DNA of 64,000 nucleotides from Methylobacterium radiotolerans JCM 2831 (GCF_000019725.1 NC_010505.1:1520001-1584000); one strand, 5' to 3'; shown: positions 1 to 8,711, numbered from the stretch's first letter. The notes: generated by a model not told the origin, from the letters alone. Program-made: numbers and translations.

Positions 1-1
1 G

Positions 2-214
2 CAGCAATTCGCGCTCCCCGAGGGGTTCGAGGCGGCGCTGACCCCCTGGCTCGCGCAGCGGTCCCGCGCCGACGACTGGTCGAACGCCCGCGAGATGCGG
101 ACCCTCCTGGAGAAGGCCCGCGAGGCCCAGGCCGCCCGGGTCGCCCTGCAGGGCGGCGACCTGCGCCGCCTGGAGATCGTCGACCTGCTCCGCGCCACCG
201 GCGAGGACGCCTGA
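2..214 (+). CDS. AAA+ ATPase of CbxX/CfqX type, C-terminal fragment (cut by window edge)
   Basis: Only the last 70 residues are in the window; the gene begins before base 1. The visible part is a helical lid subdomain: the motif DDWSNAREMRTLLEKAREAQ is almost the same as the lid that closes each AAA+ module of the next gene (DWANAREMRT). It is therefore the tail of another CbxX/CfqX-family AAA+ protein, making at least three copies of this module in a row. The frame ends at TGA 212-214, 85 bases before the next start. The Walker motifs lie outside the window, so whether it is an active ATPase cannot be judged here. Confidence 0.85.
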   Translation, partial: QQFALPEGFEAALTPWLAQRSRADDWSNAREMRTLLEKAREAQAARVALQGGDLRRLEIVDLLRATGEDA

Positions 215-246
215 GGGCGGCCCGAGGGGCCACGCGCGCCCAGCAC

Positions 247-282
247 CCAGGCCATCACCAGGGCCATCACCAGGGCCAGCAC
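247..282. repeat. 12-nt tandem repeat, 3 units, just upstream of AAA+ gene
   Basis: Three near-identical units of cagggccatcac (first unit ccaggccatcac, third with one change) end 18 bases before the ATG at 300. They occupy the place where a ribosome binding site would be expected. Non-coding. Confidence 0.85.
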
Positions 283-299
283 CAAGGTTCGCCACGTCC

Positions 300-2261
300 A
301 TGGAACGCCTCGACAAGCATCCGGTCGCGCTCTTCGCGGTCATCGTGCTGGGTGCCACCGGCCTGCTGGTCGCCCTGCGGCCGGACGTGCTCGGGTCGCT
401 CGCGGCGACGCCGGCGGCGCTGCTGCGCAACGGCCTGATCCTCGGCGGCCTCGTCGTCGGCCTGCTCGCGGCGAGCTACATCCCGGCGCGGATCGAGGCG
501 ACGCGGCGCGCCCTGGACCGGGCCCGGGCGAGCCGCAGGATCCGCCCGATCCGCTTCGTCGACGACGGCGCGGCCGCGGAGAAGAAGGACCTCCTGGCCA
601 CCGCGCTCGCGACCCTCGACGGCATGGTCGGGCTCGACCCCGTGAAGCTGGAGGTGAAGGGCGTCATCGCCCGGATGCAGGTGGAGCAGCAGCGCCGCGC
701 CCAGAACCTGCCGGTGGCGGCCATGAGCCAGCACATGGTGTTCACCGGCCCGCCCGGCGTCGGCAAGACCGAGGTGGCGCGGGTGCTCGGCAGCGTCTTC
801 AAGGCGCTCAAGGTGCTGCGCAAGGGCCACCTCGTGGAGGTCGACCGGGCCGGGCTGGTGGCGGGCTACGCCGGCCAGACCGCGATCAAGACCCTGGAGC
901 GCTGCAGGGAGGCCCTCGACGGCATCCTGTTCATCGACGAGGCCTACGCGCTGGCGCCCGGCGGCGGGGGCGGCGGCGAGTTCGGCAAGGAGGCGATCGA
1001 CACCCTCCTCAAGTTCATGGAGGACAACCGCGACCGGATCATCGTGATCGTCGCCGGCTACACCAACGACATGCGCCGGTTCATCGACGCGAATCCCGGC
1101 CTCGCCAGCCGCTTCACCAAGACCGTCGAGTTCCCGCCCTACAGCCCGCCGGAGCTCGCCGAGATCCTGAAGCGCATGGCCGCGGGCCAGGGCTTCGTCA
1201 TGCCGGAGGGGTTCGAGAAGGACCTCGCCGCCTATGTCGGGGCCCGGTCGAAGGCCGAGGACTGGGCCAACGCCCGCGAGATGCGCACCGTCCTGGAGAA
1301 GGCCCGCCAGGCGCAGGCGCTGCGCCTCGCCGCCAGCCCCGGCGGCGACATCAACCGGCTCGAACCCGCCGACATCGCCGCGGCCCTGGGCCGCCAGGCC
1401 GGCGGCGCGGTCGACATGGACGCGGCCCGGAAGGTCATGGCCCGCCTCGACGCGATGATCGGGCTCGCGCCGGTCAAGGAGCAGGTGAAGACCGTGGCGG
1501 CGCGGGTGCTGGTCGATGCCCGGCGCCGCGCCGAGGGCATCGAGGTCGGCGCGGTGAGCCAGCACATGGTGTTCACCGGCCCCCCCGGCGTCGGCAAGAC
1601 CGAGGTGGCGCGCATCATGGGCGATATCTTCCGGACGCTCGGCGTCCTGCGGAAGGGGCACGTGGTCGAGGTCGACCGGGCCGGGCTGGTGGCGGGCTAT
1701 GTCGGCCAGACCGCCGCCAAGACCCTGGAGCGCTGCCGCGAGGCCCTCGACGGCATCCTGTTCATCGACGAGGCCTACACGCTGGCCGAGGGCGGCGGGG
1801 GCGGCAGCGACTTCGGCAAGGAGGCGATCGACACCCTCCTGAAGTTCATGGAGGACAACCGCGACCGGATCATCGTGATCGTCGCCGGCTACACCGGCGA
1901 CATGGCCCGGTTCATCGACACGAATCCCGGCCTCGCCGGCCGGTTCACCAAGACCGTCGAATTCCCGGCCTACGACCCGTACGACCTCGTCGAGATCCTG
2001 CGCCTGATGGCGTCGCGGCAATCGTTCCGGCTGCCGCCGCGCTTCGAGACCCTGCTGATCCCGTGGGTCGAGCAGCGCGCGCAGCGGCACGACTGGGCGA
2101 ACGCCCGCGAGATGCGCACGCTCCTGGAGCGCCTGCGCGAGGCCCAGGCGATGCGCCTCGCCAGCGATCCCCTGGGCGATTACGGCCAGTTCGAGCTCGT
2201 GGATGTCGAGCGGGCGCTCCGGCCCGCCGGGGACGCGGCGCGTCCGGCGGCGGGGGCGTAG
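300..2261 (+). CDS. Membrane-anchored tandem AAA+ ATPase (CbxX/CfqX, SpoVK-like), two modules
   Basis: 653 residues. Two hydrophobic segments (about 10-27 and 45-65) are followed by two complete AAA+ modules. Walker A GPPGVGKT lies at 150-157 and again at 427-434; Walker B ILFIDEAY is at about 209-216 and 486-493; each module has the arginine-bearing NPGLASRF or NPGLAGRF stretch and a DWANAREMRT lid. The family includes the Rubisco activase CbbX and EccA of type VII secretion, which remodel or unfold partner proteins by ATP hydrolysis. Here two transmembrane segments should tether it to the inner membrane with the ATPase in the cytoplasm. The modules lie exactly 277 codons apart and are near-identical over long DNA stretches. 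The next gene starts 5 bases after its stop. The substrate is unknown; neighbouring Sel1 and exported proteins suggest an envelope role (inference). Confidence 0.9.
   Translation: MERLDKHPVALFAVIVLGATGLLVALRPDVLGSLAATPAALLRNGLILGGLVVGLLAASYIPARIEATRRALDRARASRRIRPIRFVDDGAAAEKKDLLATALATLDGMVGLDPVKLEVKGVIARMQVEQQRRAQNLPVAAMSQHMVFTGPPGVGKTEVARVLGSVFKALKVLRKGHLVEVDRAGLVAGYAGQTAIKTLERCREALDGILFIDEAYALAPGGGGGGEFGKEAIDTLLKFMEDNRDRIIVIVAGYTNDMRRFIDANPGLASRFTKTVEFPPYSPPELAEILKRMAAGQGFVMPEGFEKDLAAYVGARSKAEDWANAREMRTVLEKARQAQALRLAASPGGDINRLEPADIAAALGRQAGGAVDMDAARKVMARLDAMIGLAPVKEQVKTVAARVLVDARRRAEGIEVGAVSQHMVFTGPPGVGKTEVARIMGDIFRTLGVLRKGHVVEVDRAGLVAGYVGQTAAKTLERCREALDGILFIDEAYTLAEGGGGGSDFGKEAIDTLLKFMEDNRDRIIVIVAGYTGDMARFIDTNPGLAGRFTKTVEFPAYDPYDLVEILRLMASRQSFRLPPRFETLLIPWVEQRAQRHDWANAREMRTLLERLREAQAMRLASDPLGDYGQFELVDVERALRPAGDAARPAAGA
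724..1131 (+). repeat. Internal gene duplication; second copy at 1555-1962
   Basis: The Walker A to arginine-finger part of AAA+ module 1 repeats at a constant offset of 831 bases in module 2 with no insertions or deletions. The stretch from about 981 to 1060 matches 1812 to 1891 with roughly one base change. Such DNA-level identity, including silent positions, points to recent duplication or gene conversion. Confidence 0.85.
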
Positions 2262-2265
2262 CGGC

Positions 2266-2868
2266 ATGGCGCGGCCCGACACGCCCCCGCCGCCCGGACC
2301 GGAGGGAAGCTCTCCCGAAGGCGACGGCGCGCGCCCCGCGGGGCCCGCGTCGCTGGCGGTGCTCCGCGGCCTCGCCGCGGAGGTCGTGCGCCGCACCACC
2401 GCGGTGGCGGCGGTCGTGGCCGCGGCCGATCGGGGCGAGAGCGCGGCGCTCGTGACCCTCGGCCACCTCTACAGCCCCTTCACCGCGGGATCCGGTGAAC
2501 CCGCGCGCAATGCCTGGCTCGCCGCCGTGTATTTCGAGCGCGCGGGGGCCGCCGGCAACTGGGTGGCCGCCGGGATGGCGGCCGAACTCCACGACCGCGG
2601 CCCGGGCAATCTGGAGCGGGACCCGGCCCGGGCCGCGGCGCTGGTGATGCGCCAGTTGGAGACGGACCCGGACAGCGGCTGCCTCGTCACGGATCCCGGG
2701 ATCGGCGCGGTCTGGAGCCCGGATTTCTGGGCGGCACTTCAGACCGCGCTGGCCGCGCGCGGTCTCTACACGGGTCCGATCGAGCCGCGCAGCAACGACG
2801 CGACCCGCGCGGCGGTCCGGCACTTGGTGGACACCGCGGGGACGGCCCGGGAGCCGTCGCGGCCATGA
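2266..2868 (+). CDS. Sel1-like repeat protein, short (200 aa)
   Basis: A 200-residue protein with a proline-rich N-terminus and Sel1-type helical pairs: residues with the spacing AAVYFERAGAAGNWVAAGMA and then ERDPARAAALVMRQL. It ends in a segment (LAARGLYTGPIEPRSNDATR) that resembles the peptidoglycan-binding-1 helix pattern and recurs in the two following genes. The ATG at 2266 is preferred over an earlier in-frame ATG at 2203 because it lies 5 bases after the AAA+ stop and avoids a long overlap. I see no clear signal peptide or membrane segment. It probably acts as a protein-interaction scaffold with the adjacent ATPase; that role is inferred from context only. Confidence 0.75.
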   Translation: MARPDTPPPPGPEGSSPEGDGARPAGPASLAVLRGLAAEVVRRTTAVAAVVAAADRGESAALVTLGHLYSPFTAGSGEPARNAWLAAVYFERAGAAGNWVAAGMAAELHDRGPGNLERDPARAAALVMRQLETDPDSGCLVTDPGIGAVWSPDFWAALQTALAARGLYTGPIEPRSNDATRAAVRHLVDTAGTAREPSRP

Positions 2869-4226
2869 GCGTCGCGCGCGGGGACTGGCTGCGCGCGCAC
2901 GCGGCCCTCTGGTACGACGATCGCCGCTACCGGCTGGCCTGGCTCGCCCTGCCGCAGGCCGTGACCTGCGCGGTCGCGGGCCTGTGCATGGCGCTGGCCG
3001 CGCAGGGCGTCTGGGGGCAGCCGGCCACCGCCTCGAAGGCGCGGCTCGCCGAGCTGAGCGCCCTGCGCGACCGGGCCGGCAAGGACGGCGACCGCGCGGC
3101 GTTCGACGCGCTGACCGCCGCGGCCACCCGGGGCCAGATCGACGCCGCGACCAAGCTCGGGACGCTCTACGACCCGCTGACCGCCGCCTACTTCCCCAAC
3201 AAGCCCGCGCCGAACGATTTCGCCCGGGCGACCGCCCTCTACGGACCGGGCGCCGCGATCGGCGACCTCCTGGCGGTCGCGCGCCTCGCGGACGTGCTGC
3301 TCGATCCGGCCAACCCGAACCGCGACCTCCGGCGCGGCTGCCGCCTCGCCCAGACCTGGATCGACGCCCCCGAGACCCTCGAGCGCACGATCACCGGCGA
3401 GGAGCGGCTGACCGTCAAGCTCGCCACCTGCTACGTCGAGCCCGAGAGCGGCCTGCCGCAGGACCCGGTGCGGGCCGGGGGGCTGGTGACCGCGGTGCTG
3501 TGGCGCCGGCACCGGCCGACGATGGACGCCTTCATCAACGATCTCGGTCGGCAGAACCCCGCCCTGGTGTCGGGCATCCAGCGGCATCTGGCCGAGCAGC
3601 GCCGCTACATCGGTCCGGTGGACGGGCGCCCCAATCCCGGGATCATCACGGCCCTTCAGGTGGAGGCGGGGATCACCGCCACGGTCGCGACCCCGCGGCC
3701 CGAGCCGCGGCGGATGGCGCCCAAGGGCCCGGACCCGGAGGTGATGGCCCTCCAGGCCGCCGCCCGGGACGGCGACCGGCGGAAGCTGGCCGAGCTGAAG
3801 AGCCGGGCCGATGCCGGGGACGCGGACGCGCTCACCGCCTACGCGCGCCTGTTCAACCCGGTGATGAACAAGGGCGACGTCTTCGCGCCGGACGCGCAGG
3901 TCGCCGTCGCCGCCTACGAGCGCGCCGCGGCCGCCGGCAACGGCATGGCGGCGGGCGAGGCCGCGGTGCTGTACGATTCCGGCTACGGCAACGTCGCCAA
4001 GGATCCCCGGAAGGCCGCCGCCCTCGCCCTGCGGGGCGTCGACCTCAAGGACGACCAGATCACCTTCTGGCTGCTGTTCCCGGAGGCGGGCAACTGGAGC
4101 GACGGGTTCTGGGGCGCGATCCAGGCCGCGCTGACCGCCCGCGGCTTCTACACGCTCCCGGTCGAGAACAAGCGCAATGCCGCGGTCATCACGGCCCTGC
4201 GCGCCTACATGAAAGCCAAGTCATGA
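2865..4226 (+). CDS. Membrane-anchored Sel1-like repeat protein (453 aa)
   Basis: 453 residues. The N-terminus has a conserved motif shared with the next gene (HAALWYDDRRYRLAWLALPQ) running into one transmembrane helix at about 24-45. The rest contains Sel1-like repeats and two copies of a peptidoglycan-binding-like tail: HLAEQRRYIGPVDGR in the middle and ALTARGFYTLPVENK at the end. The probable topology is N-terminus inside with the repeats in the periplasm. Its ATG overlaps the preceding stop in an ATGA junction, and its own stop overlaps the next start in the same way, so translation of the three Sel1 genes is coupled. The function is unknown; Sel1 repeats usually hold complexes together. 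Confidence 0.8.
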   Translation: MSVARGDWLRAHAALWYDDRRYRLAWLALPQAVTCAVAGLCMALAAQGVWGQPATASKARLAELSALRDRAGKDGDRAAFDALTAAATRGQIDAATKLGTLYDPLTAAYFPNKPAPNDFARATALYGPGAAIGDLLAVARLADVLLDPANPNRDLRRGCRLAQTWIDAPETLERTITGEERLTVKLATCYVEPESGLPQDPVRAGGLVTAVLWRRHRPTMDAFINDLGRQNPALVSGIQRHLAEQRRYIGPVDGRPNPGIITALQVEAGITATVATPRPEPRRMAPKGPDPEVMALQAAARDGDRRKLAELKSRADAGDADALTAYARLFNPVMNKGDVFAPDAQVAVAAYERAAAAGNGMAAGEAAVLYDSGYGNVAKDPRKAAALALRGVDLKDDQITFWLLFPEAGNWSDGFWGAIQAALTARGFYTLPVENKRNAAVITALRAYMKAKS

Positions 4227-5665
4227 GCGGCGTCACGATCGGGACCGACCGGATCCGGGCGCACGCGGCGCTCTGGTACGCGGACGCGCGCTACCGCCTC
4301 GCCTGGCTGGTCCTGCCCCAGGCCGCGGTCGCCCTCCTGGCCGGCCTCGCCCTGGCGCTGCTGAGGCCCGCGGGCGAGTGGGGCAAGCCCGCCGACAGCA
4401 AGGAGAACGAGAAGCTCTATCTCGACCTGCTCGACAAGGCCGGCAAGGACGGCGACCGGGCCGCCTTCGAGAAGCTGCGGACGGCCGCCGAGGCCGGCGA
4501 CGTCAGCGCCCGGTCGTTCATGGGCGCCCTCTACAATCCCGAATGGGCCGCGGTCTACGCCAAGAACCCGGTGAAGCCCGACGCCGCCAAGGCGCTGACC
4601 TACTACCGGAAGCCCGCCGACCTCGGCTTCCCCGGGGCCCAGCGCGGCATGACCGAGCTCCTGCTCAACCCGGCCCGCGGCCAGCACGATCTCGAGCGGG
4701 GCTGCCGCTACGGGCTGGCCTTCCAGGCGAACCCGGTCGCGGCCCGGAACAACTACTTCGATTCTTGGTCGACGCTCTACTGGATCGCCGGCTGCTACAC
4801 CGATGCCGGGAGCGGCGTCCCGCGGGATCCGCAGAAGGCCGCCGACCTCTACATGGACACGGTGGCGGCCAAGCTGCCGCTCGCCATCAACACGTTCACG
4901 GACGAGCTCGGCCGCCAGCCCCCCGACCTCGTGGCGGCGATCCAGCGCAACCTCGCCAAGCGCGGCTTCTACACGGGGCCGGCCGACGGGACGGCGACGC
5001 CGCAGACGCGCGCGGCCGTGCAGGCCCTGGCCGGCCGGGGTGCCGGCCCGCAGGGCAATCCGGGGGCGGGCAACCCCGGAGCCGGCAACCCCGGGGCCGG
5101 CAACCCCGGGGCCGGCAACCCCGGGGCCGCAAAGCCCGCCGGCGCGCCGCCTCCGGCGCCGCCCGCGGCGACGCCGAGCGTCGAGGACCTGATCGCGCTG
5201 TCGAAGGGCGCGGTCTCCAACGCCGCCGACGCGGCGAAGCTCCGGGGCCTGGCGGAGAGCGGCGTCCCGGTGGCCCAGTACCTCTACGCCGCGATGCACC
5301 TGTCCCCGGCCAACAAGGAGCAGCGGGTCACCGCGCCGGACGGTCCCCTGGCGGCCCGGTATCTCGAGCGCCTCGCGGTCGAGCGCTCCTTCGCCCCCGC
5401 GGCGACCTCGGCGGCCTTCCTGTACGATCTCGGCGGCGCCGGCCTGCAGCGGGACCCCGCGAAGGCGGCCGACCTGACGATCCGCGCCCTCGAGCTCAAG
5501 TCCACCGAGATCCTGCAGAATCTCGAGCAGGACCAGTGGGGCGCCGGCTTCTGGGCCGCCCTCCAGCAGCGCCTCGCCGACCGGAATCTCTACCAGGGCC
5601 GCGTCGTCGACCAGCGCAACGACCGGACCATCCAGGCGGCGCGCCGCCTCCTCGGCAATCCATAG
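4223..5665 (+). CDS. Membrane-anchored Sel1-like repeat protein with GNPGA linker (480 aa)
   Basis: 480 residues, a paralogue of the preceding protein. It has the HAALWYADARYRLAWLVLPQ motif, one transmembrane helix (about 31-50), Sel1-type repeats, a YTGPADGTATPQTRAAVQAL peptidoglycan-binding-like segment, then a flexible linker of five GNPGA units followed by proline/alanine-rich sequence, then a second Sel1 block and a closing LADRNLYQGRVVDQR segment. The ATG at 4223 overlaps the upstream stop (ATGA); the open frame continues upstream but that part is an out-of-frame shadow of the previous gene. Likely a periplasmic scaffold anchored in the inner membrane. Confidence 0.8.
   Translation: MSGVTIGTDRIRAHAALWYADARYRLAWLVLPQAAVALLAGLALALLRPAGEWGKPADSKENEKLYLDLLDKAGKDGDRAAFEKLRTAAEAGDVSARSFMGALYNPEWAAVYAKNPVKPDAAKALTYYRKPADLGFPGAQRGMTELLLNPARGQHDLERGCRYGLAFQANPVAARNNYFDSWSTLYWIAGCYTDAGSGVPRDPQKAADLYMDTVAAKLPLAINTFTDELGRQPPDLVAAIQRNLAKRGFYTGPADGTATPQTRAAVQALAGRGAGPQGNPGAGNPGAGNPGAGNPGAGNPGAAKPAGAPPPAPPAATPSVEDLIALSKGAVSNAADAAKLRGLAESGVPVAQYLYAAMHLSPANKEQRVTAPDGPLAARYLERLAVERSFAPAATSAAFLYDLGGAGLQRDPAKAADLTIRALELKSTEILQNLEQDQWGAGFWAALQQRLADRNLYQGRVVDQRNDRTIQAARRLLGNP
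5054..5128. repeat. 15-nt tandem repeat, 5 units, coding for GNPGA
   Basis: Five units of ggcaaccccggggcc (first two units slightly diverged) encode the GNPGA linker of the Sel1 protein. The unit is a multiple of three, so changes in copy number would keep the frame. Confidence 0.9.
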
Positions 5666-5674
5666 GAGACGGCC

Positions 5675-7027
5675 ATGGGCCCCCGCCGCAAATATCCCGC
5701 GCGGTTCCCGGCCCCTCGGGCCGGGAACCGCATCGGCCGCCGCGCCGCCGCGCCGCTGGCGGCCCTGCTGACGGGCCTGCTGTCGGGCCTGCTCCTGCCC
5801 GCCGCCGCGCAGGCGCAGATCAAGGTCCGCAAGGCCGACTGCTTCTTCGCGGCCGACGGCAGGACCGTCATCGACGGGGTCTGCGAGTTCCTGACCGACG
5901 CGCGCAGCTACGGCGTGGGCGGGTTCCGCCTCGCCACCTACACCGACGGCTACCTGCGCGACGGCGTGGTCGTGTCGGTGACGGCGCCGGGCCAGGGCAC
6001 GGCGACCTGGAACCGGGAGCCCGGCGGCAAGCCCGAGGACGGTCCCGCCGACGGCGTCACCGGGGAGGGCGCCTGCTGGACCGGGTCCCGGAGCCGGATC
6101 TGCGCCTGGAAGGTCGGCGAGGGCCGCCCCGGCTTCGGCGGCGCCTCCGCGGCGGCGCCCGAGGCCGGCGCCCCGCGGGCCGCCGACTGCTACCTCGAGG
6201 TCGCCGGCGATGTCCGCCTCGACGGGGCCTGCCAGTTCCGGTCGGAGACCGGCCAGACCGGCGCCCGCGGCTTCGAGATCCGCTCCTACGCCGCGGGCAA
6301 GCTCGACGTCGTGGCGCAGCTCGTCCGCGACCCGCAGAACCCGCTGAGGGCCACGGCCTTCTGGAACGGGTCGTCGGGAGGCCTGCGCGCCGCCGAGGCC
6401 CTCGGTGCCCTGTCGCCGAGCGGCCCCTGCTGGGACAATGACGGCGTCCGTCTCTGCGTCTGGCAGCCCGGCCAGCCCCGCGGCGGCTGGGACCGGCGGG
6501 ACGGCGGGACCGCGCCGGCCCGCGACCGGCCGGCCGAGGCCCGGGCTCCGGCCCCGCCCGACACGCCGCCGTCGCCGTCGCAGCCTCCGCCTGGCGACAG
6601 CGCGGAGGCGCGCGATCCGCCATCGGGCACGTTCCTGAAGCTGTCCTTCAGGGGCCGCTGCGAGTCCCTGATGATGGACGGGGAGGACCTCACCGCGACC
6701 TGCGCCCCGGAGGCGGTGAACACCTCCGTCGTCGGCAGCCCGAAGGCCGGGTTCATCTTCGGCACCACCGACGGCAAGGCCATGGCGTTCCTGGCCTCGG
6801 CCAAGGGCTTCGTCGAGGGCGGCACCCTGCACCAGCCCGTCGACGAGGTGATGTACGCCGAGCGCGACCAGTCCACCTTCAAGGTGAAGGGCACCTGCGA
6901 GATGCCCAATCCGATGGGCGGCCCGGTGGTCATCACCTGCGACGCCCGGTCGGCGAACAGCACCTACGCGGTCCGATTCCGCACCGACGGCGGCAAGCCG
7001 GTCCTGACCCGCGGCGACCCGAAGTGA
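5675..7027 (+). CDS. Exported protein with duplicated cysteine domain and separate C-terminal domain
   Basis: 450 residues. A signal peptide (hydrophobic core about 24-44, likely cleavage after AQA near 47) is followed by two related domains of about 100 residues. Each begins with an ADC-[FY]-x-hydrophobic strand then D-G-x-C-x-F, and each ends with GPCW or GACW plus a C-x-W stretch, so disulfide-stabilised beta domains are likely. After a proline-rich linker comes a third domain with three more cysteines (GRCESLMMDGEDLTATCAPE, later KGTCEMPNP and ITCDARS). I do not recognise the family. The start lies 9 bases after the Sel1 stop, in the same operon. It is probably periplasmic or secreted. 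Confidence 0.8.
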   Translation: MGPRRKYPARFPAPRAGNRIGRRAAAPLAALLTGLLSGLLLPAAAQAQIKVRKADCFFAADGRTVIDGVCEFLTDARSYGVGGFRLATYTDGYLRDGVVVSVTAPGQGTATWNREPGGKPEDGPADGVTGEGACWTGSRSRICAWKVGEGRPGFGGASAAAPEAGAPRAADCYLEVAGDVRLDGACQFRSETGQTGARGFEIRSYAAGKLDVVAQLVRDPQNPLRATAFWNGSSGGLRAAEALGALSPSGPCWDNDGVRLCVWQPGQPRGGWDRRDGGTAPARDRPAEARAPAPPDTPPSPSQPPPGDSAEARDPPSGTFLKLSFRGRCESLMMDGEDLTATCAPEAVNTSVVGSPKAGFIFGTTDGKAMAFLASAKGFVEGGTLHQPVDEVMYAERDQSTFKVKGTCEMPNPMGGPVVITCDARSANSTYAVRFRTDGGKPVLTRGDPK

Positions 7028-7077
7028 GGGCCCCGCCGCGGACCGGGACCACCCGTCCCGCAATTCGAGGAGGATCC

Positions 7078-7821
7078 ATGGCACGACGCGTCGCGACGAC
7101 GGGAGCGGCCGGCGCCGCCGGGATGCTCGCCGGCCTCCTGGGGCTCTGCCTCGCCGGACCGGCGCTCGCGGGGTCCACGAGCGTGACCGCGCGGCCCGGG
7201 CAGCGGGTCCGCCTCGACGGCTACGCCACCCACGAGACCCGGCCGGGCTGCCCGTCGGTTCCGGCGGCCGCGATCGAGCTGGTCACGCCCCCGCGCGGCG
7301 GACGGATCGAGCAGCGGCGCGAGTTCCTGGTCCTCGGCCAGAACATCGACGGCACCCCGTCGCGGGACGGTTGCCAGGACGTCGAGCGGGACGCGCGGAC
7401 GCTCTACTACACGGCCCGGCCGGACTTCTCCGGCCAGGACACGGTGTCGGTGATCGTCACCTTCGTCACCGGCGAGGAGGCCACCTACACCTACCGGATC
7501 ACGGTGCCCGCGGGCGAGGGCAGGCGGGCGCCGGCGGTGTCCCAGGCGCCCGCGCCCCGCGACGCCGGCCTCGCGCGGCCGGCCCCGACGGCGCGGGCCG
7601 CTCCGGCCGAGCGGGCGGCCCCGGCTCCGGCTCCGACGCCCCGGGAGGCCAGCACCGGCGACTTCCTGCGCGACGCGGTCCGCGGCGCGGTCCCGGCCAC
7701 CCGGCCGGCGCCGGCCGCGCCGCCCCCGAAGGCCGCCGAAGCCGCGGCACCGGTATCCGGCACGCCCGCACCGCCGCAGCAGCTGGCACCGCCGCGCCCG
7801 CCCGCCGCGCCGCAACTCTGA
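7078..7821 (+). CDS. Exported beta-rich protein, paralogue A of a tandem pair
   Basis: 247 residues. The signal peptide ends at about residue 31 (GPALAG). A domain follows with TARPGQRVRLDGYATHE, a PPRGGRIEQRREF strand, a conserved cysteine pair (RPGCPS and RDGCQD) and TLYYTARPDFSGQDTVSV, which reads like an immunoglobulin-like or cadherin-like beta domain. The C-terminal third is alanine/proline-rich with the short conserved block STGDFLRDAVRGAV. The ATG at 7078 is chosen over an in-frame ATG at 7024 because it has a GAGGAGG ribosome binding site 6 bases upstream and starts directly at the signal peptide. The next gene is a paralogue. Function unknown. Confidence 0.8.
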   Translation: MARRVATTGAAGAAGMLAGLLGLCLAGPALAGSTSVTARPGQRVRLDGYATHETRPGCPSVPAAAIELVTPPRGGRIEQRREFLVLGQNIDGTPSRDGCQDVERDARTLYYTARPDFSGQDTVSVIVTFVTGEEATYTYRITVPAGEGRRAPAVSQAPAPRDAGLARPAPTARAAPAERAAPAPAPTPREASTGDFLRDAVRGAVPATRPAPAAPPPKAAEAAAPVSGTPAPPQQLAPPRPPAAPQL

Positions 7822-7880
7822 CGCGTCGCCGACGGCCGGATCGGCCGCCCGCGCCCATCGCCAAGCCGAGGACGAGTCCC

Positions 7881-8711
7881 GTGCATCAGCGCCTCCCGAA
7901 CGACCCCCGCTTTGCAGCACCGACCCGGCCGCGGCGGCGCGCCGGCGTCCGCGCCCTCGGTGCGGCGCTCGGTTCGGCGCTCCGCCCGCCGCTCTGCCTG
8001 CCGCTCTGCCTGCCGCTCTGCCTCACGTTCTGCCTCGCCCTGCCGGCCCGCGCGGAGGTGGAGAGCAAGACCGCGCGCCCCGGCCAGCGGACCTTCCTCC
8101 AGGGCTTCACCTACTACTTCGCCACGCAGGGGTGCCGGTCGCGGGCGGCCACGATCGAACTGGTCCGGCCGCCGCGCGGCGGCCGCATCGAGCAGCGGCG
8201 CGAGTTCCGAATCCTCAGCGGCAAGGTCGACGAGACCGGGGCGCAGATCCGGCAGCTGGACGGCTGCGAGGACGCCAAGAAGGATGCGATGTCGCTCTAC
8301 TACACGGCGCGGCCCGACTTCTCCGGACTCGACACCCTGTCGATCGACGTCACCTTCGGGGACGGGTCGACGGTGCCGTACACGTTCCGGATCACCGTGC
8401 CGCCGGGCGAGCCCCGCCGGGCCCCGGCGGTGTCGCAGGCGCCCGTCCCGCGCGCGAGCGGCGCCGGGCAGGGGGCGCCCGCGCCCCGGGCGAGTCCGGC
8501 CCCGGCCCCCCGGGAGGCCGGCACCAGCACCGGCGACTTCCTGCGCGACACGGTCCGCGGCGCGGTCGCGGCCCCGCGGCCGGTGCCGGTCGCGGAGCCA
8601 CCGACGTCGGAGGCGGCCGCCTCCGGCGCGGCCCCGCGGGCCGAGCCCCCGGCACCGCGCGCGATGGCGCCGCCGCCGCGCCCCCGGCCACCGGCCGCGC
8701 CGCAGCTCTGA
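7881..8711 (+). CDS. Exported beta-rich protein, paralogue B of a tandem pair
   Basis: 276 residues from a GTG start; no ATG lies between the frame opening and the mature domain, so GTG at 7881 with a GAGGACGAG stretch upstream is the best start. The long signal peptide has an unusual cysteine-rich core made of PLCL repeats and ends near PARAE (about 57). The mature part matches the preceding gene: TARPGQRTFLQGFTYYFATQ, RPPRGGRIEQRREFRIL, cysteines in TQGCRS and LDGCED, SLYYTARPDFSGLDTLS, then a low-complexity tail with STGDFLRDTVRGAV. Tandem duplication followed by divergence is evident at DNA level. Function unknown. Confidence 0.78.
   Translation: MHQRLPNDPRFAAPTRPRRRAGVRALGAALGSALRPPLCLPLCLPLCLTFCLALPARAEVESKTARPGQRTFLQGFTYYFATQGCRSRAATIELVRPPRGGRIEQRREFRILSGKVDETGAQIRQLDGCEDAKKDAMSLYYTARPDFSGLDTLSIDVTFGDGSTVPYTFRITVPPGEPRRAPAVSQAPVPRASGAGQGAPAPRASPAPAPREAGTSTGDFLRDTVRGAVAAPRPVPVAEPPTSEAAASGAAPRAEPPAPRAMAPPPRPRPPAAPQL
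7989..8036. repeat. 12-nt tandem repeat, 4 units, in signal peptide
   Basis: Four units of ccgctctgcctg (last unit diverged) encode the PLCL-PLCL-PLCL-TFCL core of the signal peptide of the gene at 7881. The hydrophobic core has thus been lengthened by repeat expansion. Confidence 0.88.

Noticed and set aside
267..2399. Long open frame of about 710 codons on the minus strand, antisense to the tandem AAA+ gene
   Set aside because: Its translation is rich in repeated arginine, glycine, alanine and aspartate blocks that mirror the AAA+ duplication; a by-product of high GC with few stop codons.
2984..4222. Upstream extension of the second large Sel1 frame
   Set aside because: The sequence before ATG 4223 is out-of-frame shadow of the preceding Sel1 gene, arginine/proline-rich with no protein-like pattern.
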